Part shown: positions 41,323 through 53,875 of the stretch, piece after piece
Layout: every line of letters starts with the position of its first letter
How positions within the stretch are numbered: position 1 is the first letter of the stretch
Assembly: GCA_947471745.1 (NCBI GenBank)
Contig: CANJKZ010000952.1
Span: 80,001-144,000, forward strand
Origin: Closterium sp. Naga37s-1
Taxonomy: Eukaryota; Streptophyta; Zygnematophyceae; Desmidiales; Closteriaceae
Direction: 5' to 3'
DNA: 64,000 nt
Translations under genes and position numbers: made by a program
Notes under the pieces: generated by a model
What the model saw: only the letters and a program-made list of their open reading frames with translations
Databases searched by the model: none
Told to the model about the DNA's origin: nothing

Positions 41323-42796
41323 CGCCAAGGATGGCAGCCTGTACTTCTTGCTGCTGAAGGACCGCAAGACCCGCTTCGTGTGGGTGAGGCCGGTCGCCAA
41401 GAAGTCCGACGTGCTGCGGGAGTTCGAGAAGTGGCTGCTGGTGGCTGACCGGCAGACAAAGAAGTCGGTGCTGATGCTGCGTTCTGACCGCGGAGGGGAG
41501 TTCCTTAGGAAGCAGTTCATCGACTTTGTGGACGGCAAAGGCATCGTCCACGACATGACCTGCCCATACACTCCGCTGCAATGGCGGAGCGGGAGATGAG
41601 AACCGTGATCGAGTCGGTGCGGACGATGCTGCAGCACCACTGGTGGCACCTTCCCCCGCGGCAATACGTCTGGGTGCGCAACTGATTGGAGAGGTCAACG
41701 CTGCCACCGGGGACGACGCCGTACCAGCTGCCCGGCAAGAAGCCTGACTTGACGCTGGCACGCGTGTGGGGTTGCATGGCGCAGTTCCTGGTCCCCGAGC
41801 AACAGCGCGGTGGAAAGCTGGCGCTGAAGGCCAGGTGGGGCCTTCACCTCGGTGTGTCGGAGTAAAGCAAGGGCTGGGAGGTCCTCGACCTCACCGACAA
41901 CAAGGTGGTCACCAGGTCGGACGTGGTGTTCTACGAGACCATGTTGCTGGATGTGTGGAAGTCGGAGCACAGGCCGACGTCGGGGCAAACGCAGGCCAAC
42001 CCACCGACGGACACCTCGACGGCGACACTTCCATTGCTCGCCGAGGTCGGTGAGCCTGCTGATGAGGACGCTGAGGACGTCCCTCCTCCTTCCCCGGCTC
42101 TTGCTGCCCCACCCCTTACTGCATGAGGGGAGCAGTGGGGCGTCGCCTGTGGCGCCGACCAGTAACATCGCCGGCGGCCGACGTGACGTCCAGCAAGTCG
42201 GTGTGAAAGGGAAGTCGCCGACGACAAGAGAGCAGCGGGCAGTCCAGAAGCCGCCGACAGGGGAGCTGTCAGCGATCACGCAGTTGGCAGGGGAGCCGAC
42301 GACAGGGGAGAAGTCGGCCGAGTAGCCGACCTTCTTGCAGCAGGCCGGTGAAGACAACGAAGCCTGCGACGATGAAGGGGAGAAGTCGGCGGGCGAGGAG
42401 TCCACCGACAGCGACATGGTGGAGGTCACCGCCGAGAAGCCTGAGCTGCGACGTTCAGGCCGACTTCGGAGGCCGCCTGGGCGGCTGACCTACCACGTAT
42501 GCCTGCCCCCGGCCGCCTACACCGCGCTGCTCGACGACGCGGACGCCGACGTCGACCTGCCTGAGCTCGACCCTGACATGCACGCCGACCTCGAGCACCG
42601 TTGGGACATCGCGACGAATACGGTGAAGGAGGCGTTGGCGAGCTGGAAGGGCAAGGCAGTGAAGGCCGCCATGGATGAGGAGACCCGCAGCCTCATCGGC
42701 ATGGGCACCCGGGAGCTGGTCGAACGCCCACGCGGGTTGAACATCATGAAGAATCTGTGGGTCCTGATGACCAAGTACCACGTCGATGACACGGTC
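41323..42796 (+). pseudogene. Copia element D (second family), part 1: integrase and hinge
   Basis: Integrase DGSLYFLLLKDRKTRFVW, MLRSDRGGEFLRKQF and CPYTPLQ, then REMRTVIESVRTMLQHHWW; stops at several points (for example after RN, SE). Hinge with STDSDMVEV and YHVCLPPAAYTALLDDAD, then RT start EALASWKGKAVKAAMDEE and PRGLNIMKNLWVL. Broken at TSD CGGTC by H. Much diverged from the A/B family (MLRSDRGGEF, YVDDLLVAS). 5' end cut at the LTR of E. Confidence 0.8.
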
Positions 42797-44348
42797 TGTC
42801 AGAATGTCATTGTTCTCTAGCTTGCAGTGGGGTACTCTATAGCGAGTACAACCCCTTAGGGTTTCCTATATGTATCCTGCTGCTTTCTAGTGAACCCCCT
42901 CTTCCTCTTTTTTGCCTAAACTTCTCTTGCCTAGCTAGGATTTACCTAGCTATGGCTCCTAACTCTACCTACGATTCTGACATGCTATCAGAGCAGGTCG
43001 ATCCCCTTGGGTCGATCCTGTGGGTGGGCTCACCACCTCACTGCTTCCGCTGCTACTGCTACCCTCTGTGTCGCACGCCCCGTGGCGTGCGACGGATTTT
43101 TCATCCCGCCGCGCGCTCGGAGCGTGCGGCGGTTTTCTGCCCGCCGTGCGCCCCGAGGCGCGCGGCGGTTTTCTGCCCGCCGTGCGCCCCGAGGCGCGCG
43201 GCGGTTGTCTGCCCGCCGTGCGCCCCGAGGCGCGCGGCGGGTTTCTGCCCCGTCACTCCGCGCGTCGCTCCCGGGAGGCGCTGCGACGGGCGACGGGGAC
43301 CCGCGCGTCGCCCCCCGTCGCCCGTCGTGGCCTGCGCGTGGCTCGTACAGCCCGCGCGCGGCCCGTACGGGCTGCGCCAGGCCCGCGCGCGGCTCGGGCC
43401 GCCTGCGCGCGGTTCGGGCGGCTGTGCCAGGCCCGTGGGCGGCCCGTTCTTCGCTGCCCCTGCGCTGCCCGCTGTCCCCCGTGCTTCTGATGGCGCCCCA
43501 CCCCTGCTGCTGCCCGTTCTCCTGAATTAGGGTTTGGGGGTGGGGGGTCTGGGGGTGCAGCTTCTGTGTGCCGTCCCCTGCTCCTCCTCCTCCTCCGTCT
43601 CCCAGTGCTGCAGCTGCCGCTGAGGGGGGTGGACCTGTTGGAGCCGTCGGAGTGGTACTAAGGGGGGTGAAGGGGGAGTGGAGCTAGGGGTGAAGCAGGG
43701 GGTGTGTGTCAGGGGGAGTGGGACTGTTTGGGGAGGTTGAACTGAGGTTGCCGTCGTGTTGCCAGCAGCACCTGTAGTCCGGGGAGTTGCTCCGGTAGCC
43801 CAGTCGCAGCCAGCTGTGCCAGTCGCCCGTGGGTCCGTTGCTCGTCTGCCGCTACTTTTAGCCGCGGAGCCAGTTACTCCAGTAGTCCGGAGCGTTGTTC
43901 CGGTAGCCGCTGTGCCAGTGTGACTCCTGTTGCCCGTGTGTCTGCAGCTTCAGCCGTCGCCTCCTATCTCCTCTCCTCTCACTCTCGCCTCCTCCTCCTC
44001 ACTTGCCCTCTGCGATAGCCTCTAGCTTTGCTCATAATTGTGAACTTTAAACTATTGCTTCTTGTACTTGTGCTCAGAATGTGTGGTGACATTGTGATCC
44101 ACCCTGAGCTTGTTCTGCTTTGCTTGCTCTGCTGATTACACCCCACTTTGGCTATGGGGGTGTGTCAGAATGTCATTGTTCTCTAGCCTGCAGTGGGGTA
44201 CTCTATAGCGAGTACAACCCCTTAGGGTTTCCTATATGTATCCTGCTGCTTTCTAGTGAACCCCCTCTTCCTCTTTTTTGCCTAAACTTCTCTTGCCTAG
44301 CTAGGACTTACCTAGCTATGGCTCCTAACTCTACCTACGATTCTGACA
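42797..44348 (+). mobile_element. Non-autonomous LTR element H (TRIM-like)
   Basis: 186-bp LTRs at 42797-42982 and 44163-44348 with two differences; TSD CGGTC at 42792-42796 and 44349-44353. Primer site TGCTATCAGAGC at 42983; polypurine CTATGGGGGTG before the right LTR. The 1.18-kb interior has about four GC-rich 36-bp units around 43110-43240 (GCCCCGAGGCGCGCGGCGG) and no recognisable protein. Its 3' UTR block (GTGTGGTGACATTGTGATCC) matches B. Confidence 0.92.
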
Positions 44349-44814
44349 CGGTCGCCCGAGAGAAGGCGAGGCTGGTCGTGAAGGGCTTCATGAAGGTGTA
44401 TGGCGCCGAGTACGACGAGACGTACGCGCCGGTCACGCTGAGGATCTTCCCCAGCATCGTCGCTGTCCTCGACCTCAACCTGATGCAGCTCGACATGAAG
44501 AACGCCTTCCTACAGAGCAAGCTCGACAGGATGTTGTACATGTACCAGACGGACTACTACGACGACAGGACCGGCCGGGTGTGCAAGCTGTTGAAGAGCT
44601 TGTACGAGCTGAAGCAGTCGCCGCTGCTGTGGTACAAGGCGCTCGACGACGTGCTGATCGGCGCCGACTGGAAGAAGAGCCAGGTCGACTCGACGCTCTA
44701 CTTCAAGTTCGGCGACGATGGGGCGACCTGCTGGGTGCTGGTCTACGTTGACGACCTGCTCGTCGCCAGCTGAAGCACTGTGATGCCGAGGGAGCTGAAG
44801 GAGTTGCAGGAGGC
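44349..44814 (+). pseudogene. Copia element D, part 2: reverse transcriptase N-terminal half
   Basis: Continues directly after H: EKARLVVKGFMKVYG, DLNLMQLDMKNAFLQSKLD, LYELKQSPLLWYKALDD and YVDDLLVAS followed by TGA, then STVMPRELKELQEA. Interrupted at GAGGC by C. Confidence 0.85.
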
Positions 44815-44992
44815 TGTCACAATGTAAAAGTAACTATGGAATGAAACATACTGCAAGATATATCCAGCGAACCCTAACCTAACCCTAGGTCAAGAATGTA
44901 CACCTAGACTAACAAATATAAGCTATAACAAATATAGCTTGACACACCCCCACAGTCTAGGTGACAGTAGTCCTGTGGAAAGCAACACATAG

Positions 44993-45235
44993 CTCAGGGT
45001 GGATTCCAAGGACACCACACAGTCTGAGAGCAAGCAAGGGTCACAGGACCAGTCCACAAGAACAAGGCAAATCTCAGGGTGGAGCTCAAAGTCACCACAC
45101 AGTCTGAGAGCAAGCAAGGGTCACAAGACCAGTCCACAAGAACAAGGCAAATCTCAGGGTGGAGCTCAAAGTCACCACACAGTCCGAGAGCAAGCAAGGG
45201 GCCACAAGGCCAGTCCACATGCAGGTATAGAACAA
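44993..45235 (-). repeat. Three 80-bp tandem copies of the 3' UTR block in element C
   Basis: CTCAGGGTGGA begins at 44993, 45073 and 45153. Each copy holds the inverse of the conserved block GTGTGGTGACTTTGAGCTCC and CTTGTGACCCTTGCTTGCTC. Confidence 0.85.
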
Positions 45236-45289
45236 ATATATGAGATGCAAGAGTACAAAACAAGCAAGACAAAGTATCTCTACCATGCC

Positions 45290-48200
45290 TGATGTACTCG
45301 CCACATACTTCGCGACCCTCTTAGCACCGTACCAGTGAGACGGACGGTGTCTCCCAAGCGCAACAAAACGCGCCAGGATGCTAAGAGGGTAAGCTAGGTC
45401 TGGGCGAGTACAGGCCATCAGGTACATAACACAACCACCAGCTCAGGATATGGACCACTAGACTCAACTGACTCGTCCGAAGGTGGAGCCGTGAGCCCAT
45501 GATCCACAGCAAGAGGGGTGAGCTCTACCTTGGAGAACGTAACCGCGTGAGGATCTGCTCGACCATATGCGACTGACTCAGCGTAATGGTGCGAGCTGCC
45601 CTGGCAGTGCTGCAGCTCACCAAGGTCAGTGCAAGTGTGTATCATCTGCAGTTCCTCCTTCACGGAGGCCAGCGCGCGTCGGTCGGGAGTGGCGAAGACC
45701 AGGTCGTCAACGTAAACCAGGACAAAGAACGGGGTCGAGCCACGGCGGACGAACATTGACGGGTCGACAGACGACGGAAAGAAGTCAAGCGCTGCAAGGG
45801 TCGAGCGAAGTGTGTCGTGCCACTGGGTCCCAGGAGGGAAAGAGCCAGTGAATCCAGGCGGGTGACGCAGCCAGATCTGCTCGTGCAGGCTCCCCTGAAG
45901 GAACGCAGTTGAAAACTCCAAGGAGTGCAACTCGTAGTCACGCTGGGCTGCAATATGCAGCAACACCCGAAGAGTAGTCGCCTTCGGAGTGGGAGCGAAG
46001 GTCTGGAAGAAGTCTACCCCCTCTCGCTGTCTGAAGCCTCTCGCACAAAGGGCGCCTTGAACACTGGTGGTGATCTAGGCGGCCGCTTCACCTTGTAGAG
46101 CCATCGGCCACTGACGACGTTCGTCCCAGGTGGTGGGACTGCGTCGACGTAGGTGCCTGTGGACCTATCAGATGCCATCTTTGCCTCCTCAGATGCTATC
46201 CATTACGAGGCCCAAGGTCCCGAGACCGCCTCGGCGTGAGTGCGAGGGATCGGGATGGCAAGAGCGTTTGGATCCCCCTCAGGGGCAAGCAGCATGGCAC
46301 AGAGATGAGGAAGAGCGACCGCAAGGAAACCAAGCTCGAACTGCCTGTCCTATAGGACCTCCAGGGGAAAGACACGAGCACCCCCAGAGGACGGAGAACG
46401 AGCAGGGCCACTCACTAGGTGAGCGGCGTAGTCAAGGCGGGGGGAAGAGGCAAAGCCATCGACAGTGGTAACAAGAGGTGAGACAGACGACAGGGGTGCA
46501 GTCGGGTGAGTGACCAACGAGGACAAAACACGGGAGACGACAGGGCGGGAGGCACGGAGGTAGTCGGACAACGGGTCGTGAAGCACAGTGAGGGACGACT
46601 GATGAGGCTGTACAAGGACCGGGGGAGGTGGACGAGAGCGGAGAACAAGGTGAAACGGGCCGTCTGCACGGTAACGAGACCGACGGGGCTCTGGAGACAC
46701 AGCATGACTGAGGGGAGAACGACGAGTCCACTGGGACAAGAAAAGGGACTGGACGGAGGGAAAGGAGGGGACGGCAGGGGACCACGAACCAAGCGTGCAG
46801 GTGCTGGGTCAGGCAGGTCGCGCAGACGCAGTCGCTGCTGCTCCGCCTCCTCTGGCGTCTGCTGCGGCGGTACCTGCCCCTGCTGCTGCTCCTGTGGCTC
46901 CGCCTCTGCCCTCTCCTGCTGCGGCTGCAGCTGCACCCGATGCTGCGACCGGGACTCTTGCGCTACCCTCTCTTGCTGCGGCCGTGACTGCTCTACTCTC
47001 TCCTGCTGTGTCTGTAACTGCACCTGCTGCTTCGGGCGGGACTCCTCCTCTACCGTCTCCTGGTGCGGCCGTGACTCCTCCTCTACTCTCTCCTGCTGTG
47101 ACTGCAACTGCACCCGCTGCTGCACTCATAACTCCCCCTCTACTCTCTCCTGCTGCGCTGCAACTGCACCTGCTGCTGCAGTTGTGACAACTCCTCTACT
47201 CTATCCTGCTGCTGCTGTGACTCCTCCTCTAGGCTCTCCTGCTGCTGCGACTGAGAGTGCTCCTCCTCCTGCTGCTGCTGCAGCTGCTGTAGTAACCTCT
47301 CAAACCGCTCACGCTCGTCCCTCTCCAACCGGAGGAGACGCTGCTCCGGGTCATGAAACGTACAGTGCGCGGTGTAGGCGCCACAGTGCCATTGCCTCCA
47401 GCTCCAGCACCCCCAGAACCAGCACCTCCACCACTGACACCCCCGGGGCCTCCAGTACCTCCCGCAGGAACACCCCCAGGCCCCGCAGCAACTGGCCGCA
47501 GAGAAGAACGAGGAGGGAACTGCGGGACGGACGGGAAGCCAGGGGGTGACGCGGGGCGAGGCCGCCGACTCGAGGCTGCCGTGTCCTCTACGGGAGTGAC
47601 CTCCATGCCCACAACACCCCCAGAGCCGACACCACCAGCTCCTGCAGCCCCAGTACTCTCACCCTCCGCAACTGCACCTCCCGCACCCCCAGACACGACA
47701 GGGACTGGACGTTGCGGGGGGGGGGGGACGACTGCGGAGTGGCGTGCGACACACCTGACGGGGCAGGACACGAAGGGGGGGGGGGCTACCGGGGCGAATG
47801 GGGGGGGCTCAAGGGTGAGGAACAGTGGGGGGGAAAATACCTCAGTACCTCGGTGGGGGCGACTCCTGTAGTAACAGACAGACTCATCAAACATGACGTC
47901 CTGAGAAGCGAAGAACTGGTAGGTGACCGGGTCGTAGAACACCCAACCGGAGGCGTCCAAAGGGAAGCCAAGAAAGACGTAGGCACGAGTGCGCGGAGAC
48001 AACTTTTTTGCGCCAGGGGCGCGAACGTGAGCCAGAGAACCCCAGACACGGAAGTCAGCTGCTACGCCCGGAGAACCTGTCTAAAGGGAGACCGGCGTCA
48101 CCCGTGGCCGTGCGTCACTGGGCCACAGGTTCAGTTGGTGCGCGGCGTAGCGGACTGCCTGAGGCCACAAGAACTTAGGGGCACCGGCATGGTCCGGGCA

Positions 48201-49660
48201 ACCTCCATGACCAGGCCGATGCGTCGCTCGGCTACCCCGTTCTGCTGCGGCGAGGCTGGTAGCGTGTAAGACTGGATGATCCCCCGACCCTGACAGAACG
48301 TCTCTAGGCGAGTGGAAGAAAACTCACCACCACGGTCCGAGTGTAGGTGAAGCCCATACAGGCCCTGGGCGCCACCCCACGTTAGTAGCTACGGCTCGAG
48401 GACGGTAGGCGCGTCGGCCTTCCGTCGCAAGGGGAAAACCGTGGTGTAGCGGGAGTAGTCGTCCACCACTATCAGGAAGTAGCGCTCCTGACGTGGGCCA
48501 AGGACCAGGGAGGGGCCTTAGACGACCAAGTGCAGGGTCTGGAAGGGAGCCGTGGTCGGGGGGAACGAGGAGGAGTGAGGGGCAGTGGGCTGCCCACCCT
48601 CGACGCAAGGAGTGCATGGGGGCGCGGGTGAGCGAGGAAGCGGGGCAAGCGACTCTGGGAGACCTGAGACCAGACGGTGACGTGCCATCCTACTGAGACG
48701 TGGGAACGACGGGTGATCTAGACGGTGGTTCCAGAGGACCGAGGGGTGGGTGAGGGACCGACAGTCACACGACACGGCAGCTACCTGACCTGGCCTGACC
48801 TAGTGTGGTGGGACCCAGTGTGTAGTGAGTACAGACCAGAGCCCGGCACCCTGGGAAAAGTGGCCAGAGGGGCCCCAGTGTTACCGACTGTGCAAGAGGC
48901 AATAGGCTCGTCCACTGGGAAAGTAGTGACTACACCTAGGTCGTGGAGGTGACTAACACCCACCAGGTTCATGGAGAACGAGGGGGTGTAGTAACATGTG
49001 AGGAACCCAGAGGGTGGCGCCGGACACGGGAGAGTGGTGGTGCTGCGGGCAACTACAGGTCCCACAGAGGGGTCAGCCAAGGCGACAGTGACAGGAGTGC
49101 GCAGTGGTGTGAGGTCAGTACACTCGCGAAAGAAACAGCAGGACGCTCCAGAGTATAGGGTGAAGGAAGCTGTGCAGTCTGTGAGGTCCCACCGGAGCCA
49201 GCTACAAAGGCTGATGCTAGACTAGTGGTAGCTGCAGCTCCTACACAAAGACCCTCAGAGGCGCCTGGACTGGAAACAACACACGCACCAAGACTGGAAA
49301 CACAGGTCTCTACTCGTGCAGCCGGGAAAAATCATGGACCAGGTAGGTGAGACTCAACTGGTGCAGCAGTGCGCTGGCGAAGCCGCGAGGGCCAGTGCGG
49401 TGTAATAGCGTGAGGGCCAAAACGCTCACGGTGGAGGTCGTCGAGTCGACGGTAGCAGCTGGACGCAGAGTGGTCAGGACTCCAGCAGGTAGTGCCAGCA
49501 CTAGGGCTGTCAGGTCCCGGTACTCGCAGGGGCCGACGCCTCGCCCACTGCTAGCTGAGCCACTGCTGGGGGCTCCAAACTTTGGACCCGCAGGTCCCCA
49601 CTGCCGGGAGTCCTGCGGCTGGCCATGCTGTTGTAGAACAATAGTACACGCTATGTGAGT
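45290..49660 (-). pseudogene. Element C gag-pol remnant
   Basis: From 5' to 3' on the minus strand: broken knuckle region (about 49500-49560, one base lost compared with A), protease PR/flap (48781-49080), pre-integrase with HRLDHPS instead of HRLGHPS (48518-48775), integrase end SPRTRAYVFLGFPLDASGW and SQDVMFDESV (47780-48002), Gly/Ala- and Gln/Glu-rich hinge (46350-47600), RT with TAFLQGSLHEQIWL but about 15 residues deleted before WHDTLRS, YVDDLVFATPD at about 45700, and RNase H start near 45300-45427 (AAKRV-KYVASTSGM). Many frameshifts and stops. The final RNase H part is deleted. Confidence 0.8.
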
Positions 49661-50828
49661 AGCTAGAAACGGGGGGGGATGCGCTGGCGGTAGCCTAAGC
49701 TGCTGCTGGTGCGCTGGGGGCAGCCTGTGCTGCTGCTGGTTCTGCTGGGGGCATCCTACGCTGCTGCTGGTTCTGTTGGGGGCAGCCTAAGCTGCTGCTA
49801 GTTCTTCTGGGGCAGCCTAAGCTGCTGCTGGACAGGTGTGGCTGCTGGACATGTTGGGCTGCTGGACAGGTGGGGCTGCTGGACAGGTGAGGCTGCTTGA
49901 CAGGTGGGGCTGCTGGACAGGTGGGGCTGCTTGACAGGTGGGGCTGCTGGACAGGTGGGGCTGCTGGACAGGTGGGGCTGCTTGACAGGTGGGGCTGCTG
50001 GACAGGTGGGGCTGCTGGACAGGTGGGGCTGCTGGACAGGTGGGGCTGCTGGACAGGTGGGGCTACTGGCGCATTTCTAGCAGCTGCTGGGACTGCTAGC
50101 ACGTTTCTAGCGGCTGCTGGCGCTGCTAGCACGTTTCTAGCCGCTGTTGGCCCTGCTAGCACGATTCTAGCGGCTGCTGGCGCTGCTAGGACGGTTCTAG
50201 CAGGTTTGGGGCGGCGGGTCCAGGTCTGGGGCGGCTGTTACCAGGTGGGGCGACAGGTTTCAGGTCTGGGGGCGGTTGAGGCAGCGGGCTTTAGTTCCTG
50301 GGGCGGCGGATTTCTTGTGTGGCGGCGGTTTTCTGCTCGTGGGGCGGCAGATCGCGGGTGAGGCGATGGCTAACAGACTGGGCGGCGGGTAAGGCAGCGG
50401 GTGGGGCCGTGTCTAACGAGTGGGGCGGCGGTTACGACGGTGGGGAACGGGTGGGGCGACGGGTCGCTCGTGCGCGTGGCTGCTGCTGTGCGTGCGTGCG
50501 ACTAACGACGAAACCGCGGGGCCCGCTAACGAAGGGGCCTCGGGGCCCACGAACTAAAGGCCGCGGGGCCCACTAACGAAAGGCCGCGGGGCTCTCCAAA
50601 AAAAGGCCGCGGGGCCCGTTAACTAACAGCCGCGACGGGTGATGGGTGACGGGAAAAACAAAAACGAGCAGCGATCGACGGGGGGAAACGGGCGACGGGG
50701 GGAGGGGTCTACGGGCGAGGGGGCCTAAGGTAAGCGCGCTACGGGCGCGACTAGGTGGGCCCACAACTTAGTCGAGTGATGTTTTCATAAGGGGAAAATC
50801 CCTCTAGGGTTAACCTAGCTGTAGACCA
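49661..50828 (-). repeat. Element C leader with 17-bp GACAGGTGGGGCTGCTG array
   Basis: 49830-50060 holds about 13 copies of GACAGGTGGGGCTGCTG; before and after lie CTGCTGGTTCTGCTGGGGGC-like and TTCTAGCGGCTGCTGG repeats. No gag domain recognised. Confidence 0.75.
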
Positions 50829-50958
50829 TGTCACAATGTAAAATTAACTATGGAATGAAACATACAGCAAGATATAACCGGTGAACCCTAACCTAACCCC
50901 AGGTAAAGAATGTACACCTAGACTAACAAATACAAGCTATAACAAATATAGCTTGATA

Positions 50959-52014
50959 GAGGCCGCCTTCAAGCTGTGCGAGATCTCGCCGGTCGTGAAG
51001 TACCTTGGGCTGGAGATCGTGCGCGACAGGCCAGCGAGGAAGCTGTGGCTGCACCAGCAGAGCTACGCCGACAAGCTGCACAGACATTTCATCGACGAGG
51101 AGCAGACCGGGCGAGTGTCGAAGACGCCGATCACCGTCGACGCCTACGCCAAGCTGACGTTCGACGACGAGAAGGCTCAGGAGCATGAGGTGGAGGAGTA
51201 CCGGCAGAAGGTCGGCTCGCTGCGATTTGCGGCGACAACGACAAGGCCGAACATCGCCTTCGCCTGCAGCAAGCTGGGGAGCGGCTTCACGGTGAGGAGC
51301 GACCAGCACTGGCGCGAGGTCGACCGCTGCCTCGCCTACCTCGCCGACACTCGTGACACCGCCTTGGAGTTTGGCGGTGGAACAGAGTCGCTAAAGTTGG
51401 TCGGCTACGTGGACGCCGACGACGAGCACGGGCGGCTACGTTTTCGTCTACGGAAGGGCCGCCGTCTCTTGGTCGAGCCAGCGCATCAAGTGCGCTACAC
51501 TGTCGTCGACCGAGTCGGAGTACGTGGCGGCCACCGAGGTCGGCAAGGAGGGACGCCGACTTCGCTTCTTGCTTGCAGAGTTTCAGCTACTGGACGTTGG
51601 GACGCCAACCGTCCTTCGGGTGGACAACAAGTCGGCCATCACCGTCGCCGAGGGCTTCGGGCTGTAGGGCAACCTCAAGCGCATGGAGCGGCGATACGCC
51701 TGGCTGCAGCACATCGTGAAGCGCGGGAAGTTCGTACTGAGGTACATCCCGACCACCGAGTAGACGACCGACTTCCTGACGAAGGCGCTGCACTTTCCGG
51801 CTTTCAACCGGTGCTCCGTCGCAATTGGCCAAGAACGCCTGGTCGACGTCGGCAACGGTGACGACGACATGCAACAGTAGGTGCCATGCCCTCTTGCATG
51901 GCTGGTGCAGTGACCGGCATGCTATGTGTTGTGTGCACGCTGACGACGACGAGCTCTTCTCCGAGAAGCACTGCCCTGTGGGCTGGGAGTCCAAGCGTGA
52001 ACGCGGTATGGGAG
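50959..52014 (+). pseudogene. Copia element D, part 3: reverse transcriptase end, RNase H and 3' UTR
   Basis: Resumes at the duplicated GAGGC: AFKLCEISPVVKYLGLEI, LWLHQQSYADKLHRHF, RPNIAFACSKLGSGF and YVDADDEHG, then frameshift; RNase H STESEYVAATEVGKEG, LRVDNKSAITVAEGFGL with TAG, RYIPTTE with TAG, TDFLTKALHFPAF. Ends about 51880. A purine stretch (GGTATGGGAG) precedes the LTR. Confidence 0.82.
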
Positions 52015-53072
52015 TGTCAACAGTAGTTGTGTGTTGGCCCCGTCCTCGCTTGGGCGGAGCCGATTTTGTGGTCGAGTGTGTGGGAGGTGCAGCCGACCTG
52101 CTGCAGTGGGCGACTCCGACTTAGGCGAGCTGGTCGACACGCTTGGCCGACCTTCACGGGGCCACTGCAAAGCTGCCGAATATGGGACGCCGGCGGCCGA
52201 CATCTACCGGTGGTCGACGTCGGGGCTCGTCGCCCTGGGAAGGGGCGCCGACTTTGGGAGGTCGACCCGGCTAGGTCGACCTTGGAGGGCGCCGACTTTA
52301 GGAGGTCAACCCGGCGAGGTCGACCTGGGAGGGCGACGACTTCATGGCGCCGACCTGGGAAGCCGGCCGGGTGCAGTTGGCGAACAGCAGGCCTGGTCGA
52401 CCAGAAGTGGTCGACCTGGGGGAGTAGCCGACTTCGTGAAGTCAGCAGAAGGTGGTCGTCGACCTGGGCGGTCGACGGGTACGAGGAACAACACTTGGTC
52501 GACGTGGTTACCCGGTCGACCAGGTTACTCGGCGACGGGGTTCTGCGGAAATGCGCGACGGTCGACGAGGTGGCTCTAGCAAAGCCGACCTCGGAGGTGG
52601 TATCCCGAGGTAGACGTGGCTGATCAGGCGCAGTCAACGACACGTGGTCGACTTGGCGTCTGCGTTGTGCACGTGACGGTGCGCGGCACGCCAATCGATT
52701 GCGAGCACCTGTGAATTAGGTGCGCTGCTATCATGCGGGTGCAACGCTGTGCAGCCGTCTTGCTGCAGCGTTGTCACGCCGTCAACTTGCAGCGTTGGCA
52801 AGCTGCCGTTCTGCAGCGCTGGAGCGGTGCGGACTTTGCAGCGCTGGAACGCGGTCGACCATTCTGAGTTGGAGGTCGACCTGCTTGCATGCTAGGCAGA
52901 CGTCCTCCTAATGTAGTCAATGTTGCCAATATTGTTGCAATCATTGTTATGAACTTTCTCTAGTGAAACTCTTGCCGTTTTGCCCCTTGAACACGCAAGT
53001 TCCAAGGAACGCAAGGAACGCTACGATCACCCTCACAACCGTGCCTTTCCCCGTAGTCTAGCTCCCGTTGTA
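52015..53072 (+). repeat. Element D 3' LTR, about 1.06 kb, rich in GTCGAC palindromes
   Basis: Begins TGTCAACAGTAG, ends near GCTCCCGTTGTA; the end is set by where similarity to the inverted copy at 54838-55832 stops. Dense in AGGTCGACCT-like palindromes and GCAGCGTTG-like repeats. Confidence 0.65.
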
Positions 53073-53084
53073 GAGTCTATCTCC

Positions 53085-53620
53085 TCATTTAGGAGGGTGT
53101 GTGGCTGAAGCGTTTGTTTGGGGAGTTTCGGCATGAGTTTGCTGGTGGTGTGCCTGTGTTTGTGGACAACCAGTCTGCCATTGCCCTTGCACAGAATGCA
53201 TGCTTGCCTGGCCGCACCAAGCACATGCAGGTTCGGTGGCATTTCATCAGGGAGATTGTGGCAAGTGGTGAGGTGATCCTCCGATGTTGTCCGACCAACC
53301 GCCAAGCAGTAGACATCCTAACCAAACCCCTTCCCTTTGAGCGACATGATGTGTGCATGTCCTTGTTGTGGATGCAGCCCCATGTTGGCATGGTGCCTGA
53401 GCAGGATGTGGGAGGGCTGGTGCTTCTCTGCCTTGACGACCTCATGCTGTGGATGGCGCCCCTCCCTGGGCAAGGGGGAGTGGAGTGACAGATTTTGCCC
53501 AGTGGTGTTCAGCCACCTCCAGCACGAGCAAGGGGGAGTGTTGTAGGTGGTTGTGGTATTTTGCTCTAGCTGGTTGTGGGCTAAGGGGTTGGGCAAACTG
53601 TGATTGCTAGACTTGTTGCG
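53085..53620 (+). pseudogene. Copia element L: RNase H C-terminus and 3' UTR (third family)
   Basis: Plus-strand frame VWLKRLFGEFRHEF, VDNQSAIALAQNACLPGRTK, HMQVRWHFIREIV and QAVDILTKPLPFERHD up to TGA at about 53488. Clearly a copia RNase H tail, but different from families A/B and D. Upstream part cut off by the D LTR. Confidence 0.75.
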
Positions 53621-53875
53621 GGCTGGAATTGAACTCGCGCCCAACAAGCACCAACAAACCTTCACTATTCACTACAATACCTTTGGTGTTGCTAGTTTGG
53701 CACTTTGGGTTGTTGGGGATTGTTGTAGGGCGAGGGTTGGGATGGTAGGGTTTGACAAACTCGTCGTTTTTGCAGATCTGAACTCTTCCTATAGCCATTC
53801 TGTATATCTAATCCATGGCTGCGAAGTAATTCCGCCAGGATACCCGGTCGCACTTAAATCGCGATAGTGATCGGC

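Larger units (their letters stand above)
44815..50958 (-). mobile_element. Copia retrotransposon C, minus orientation, decayed
   Basis: LTRs 44815-44944 and 50829-50958 (130 bp) differ at about nine sites (7 percent); the right one ends TA instead of CA. TSD GAGGC is at 44810-44814 and 50959-50963. Inverted polypurine CACCCCCACAGTCTAGG follows the left LTR; the primer site near 50820 is TGGTCTACAGC. It splits the reverse transcriptase of D. Same family as A. Confidence 0.92.

Noticed and set aside
41166..41357. Small hydrophobic plus-strand frame at the E LTR
   Set aside because: It is read through the LTR of element E and into D. No independent gene.
53605..53670. tRNA-like stretch (GGGCTGGAATTGAACTCGCGCCC) on the minus strand
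   Set aside because: It resembles a T-arm, but I could not form the acceptor, D and anticodon arms around it. Not supported as a tRNA or SINE.
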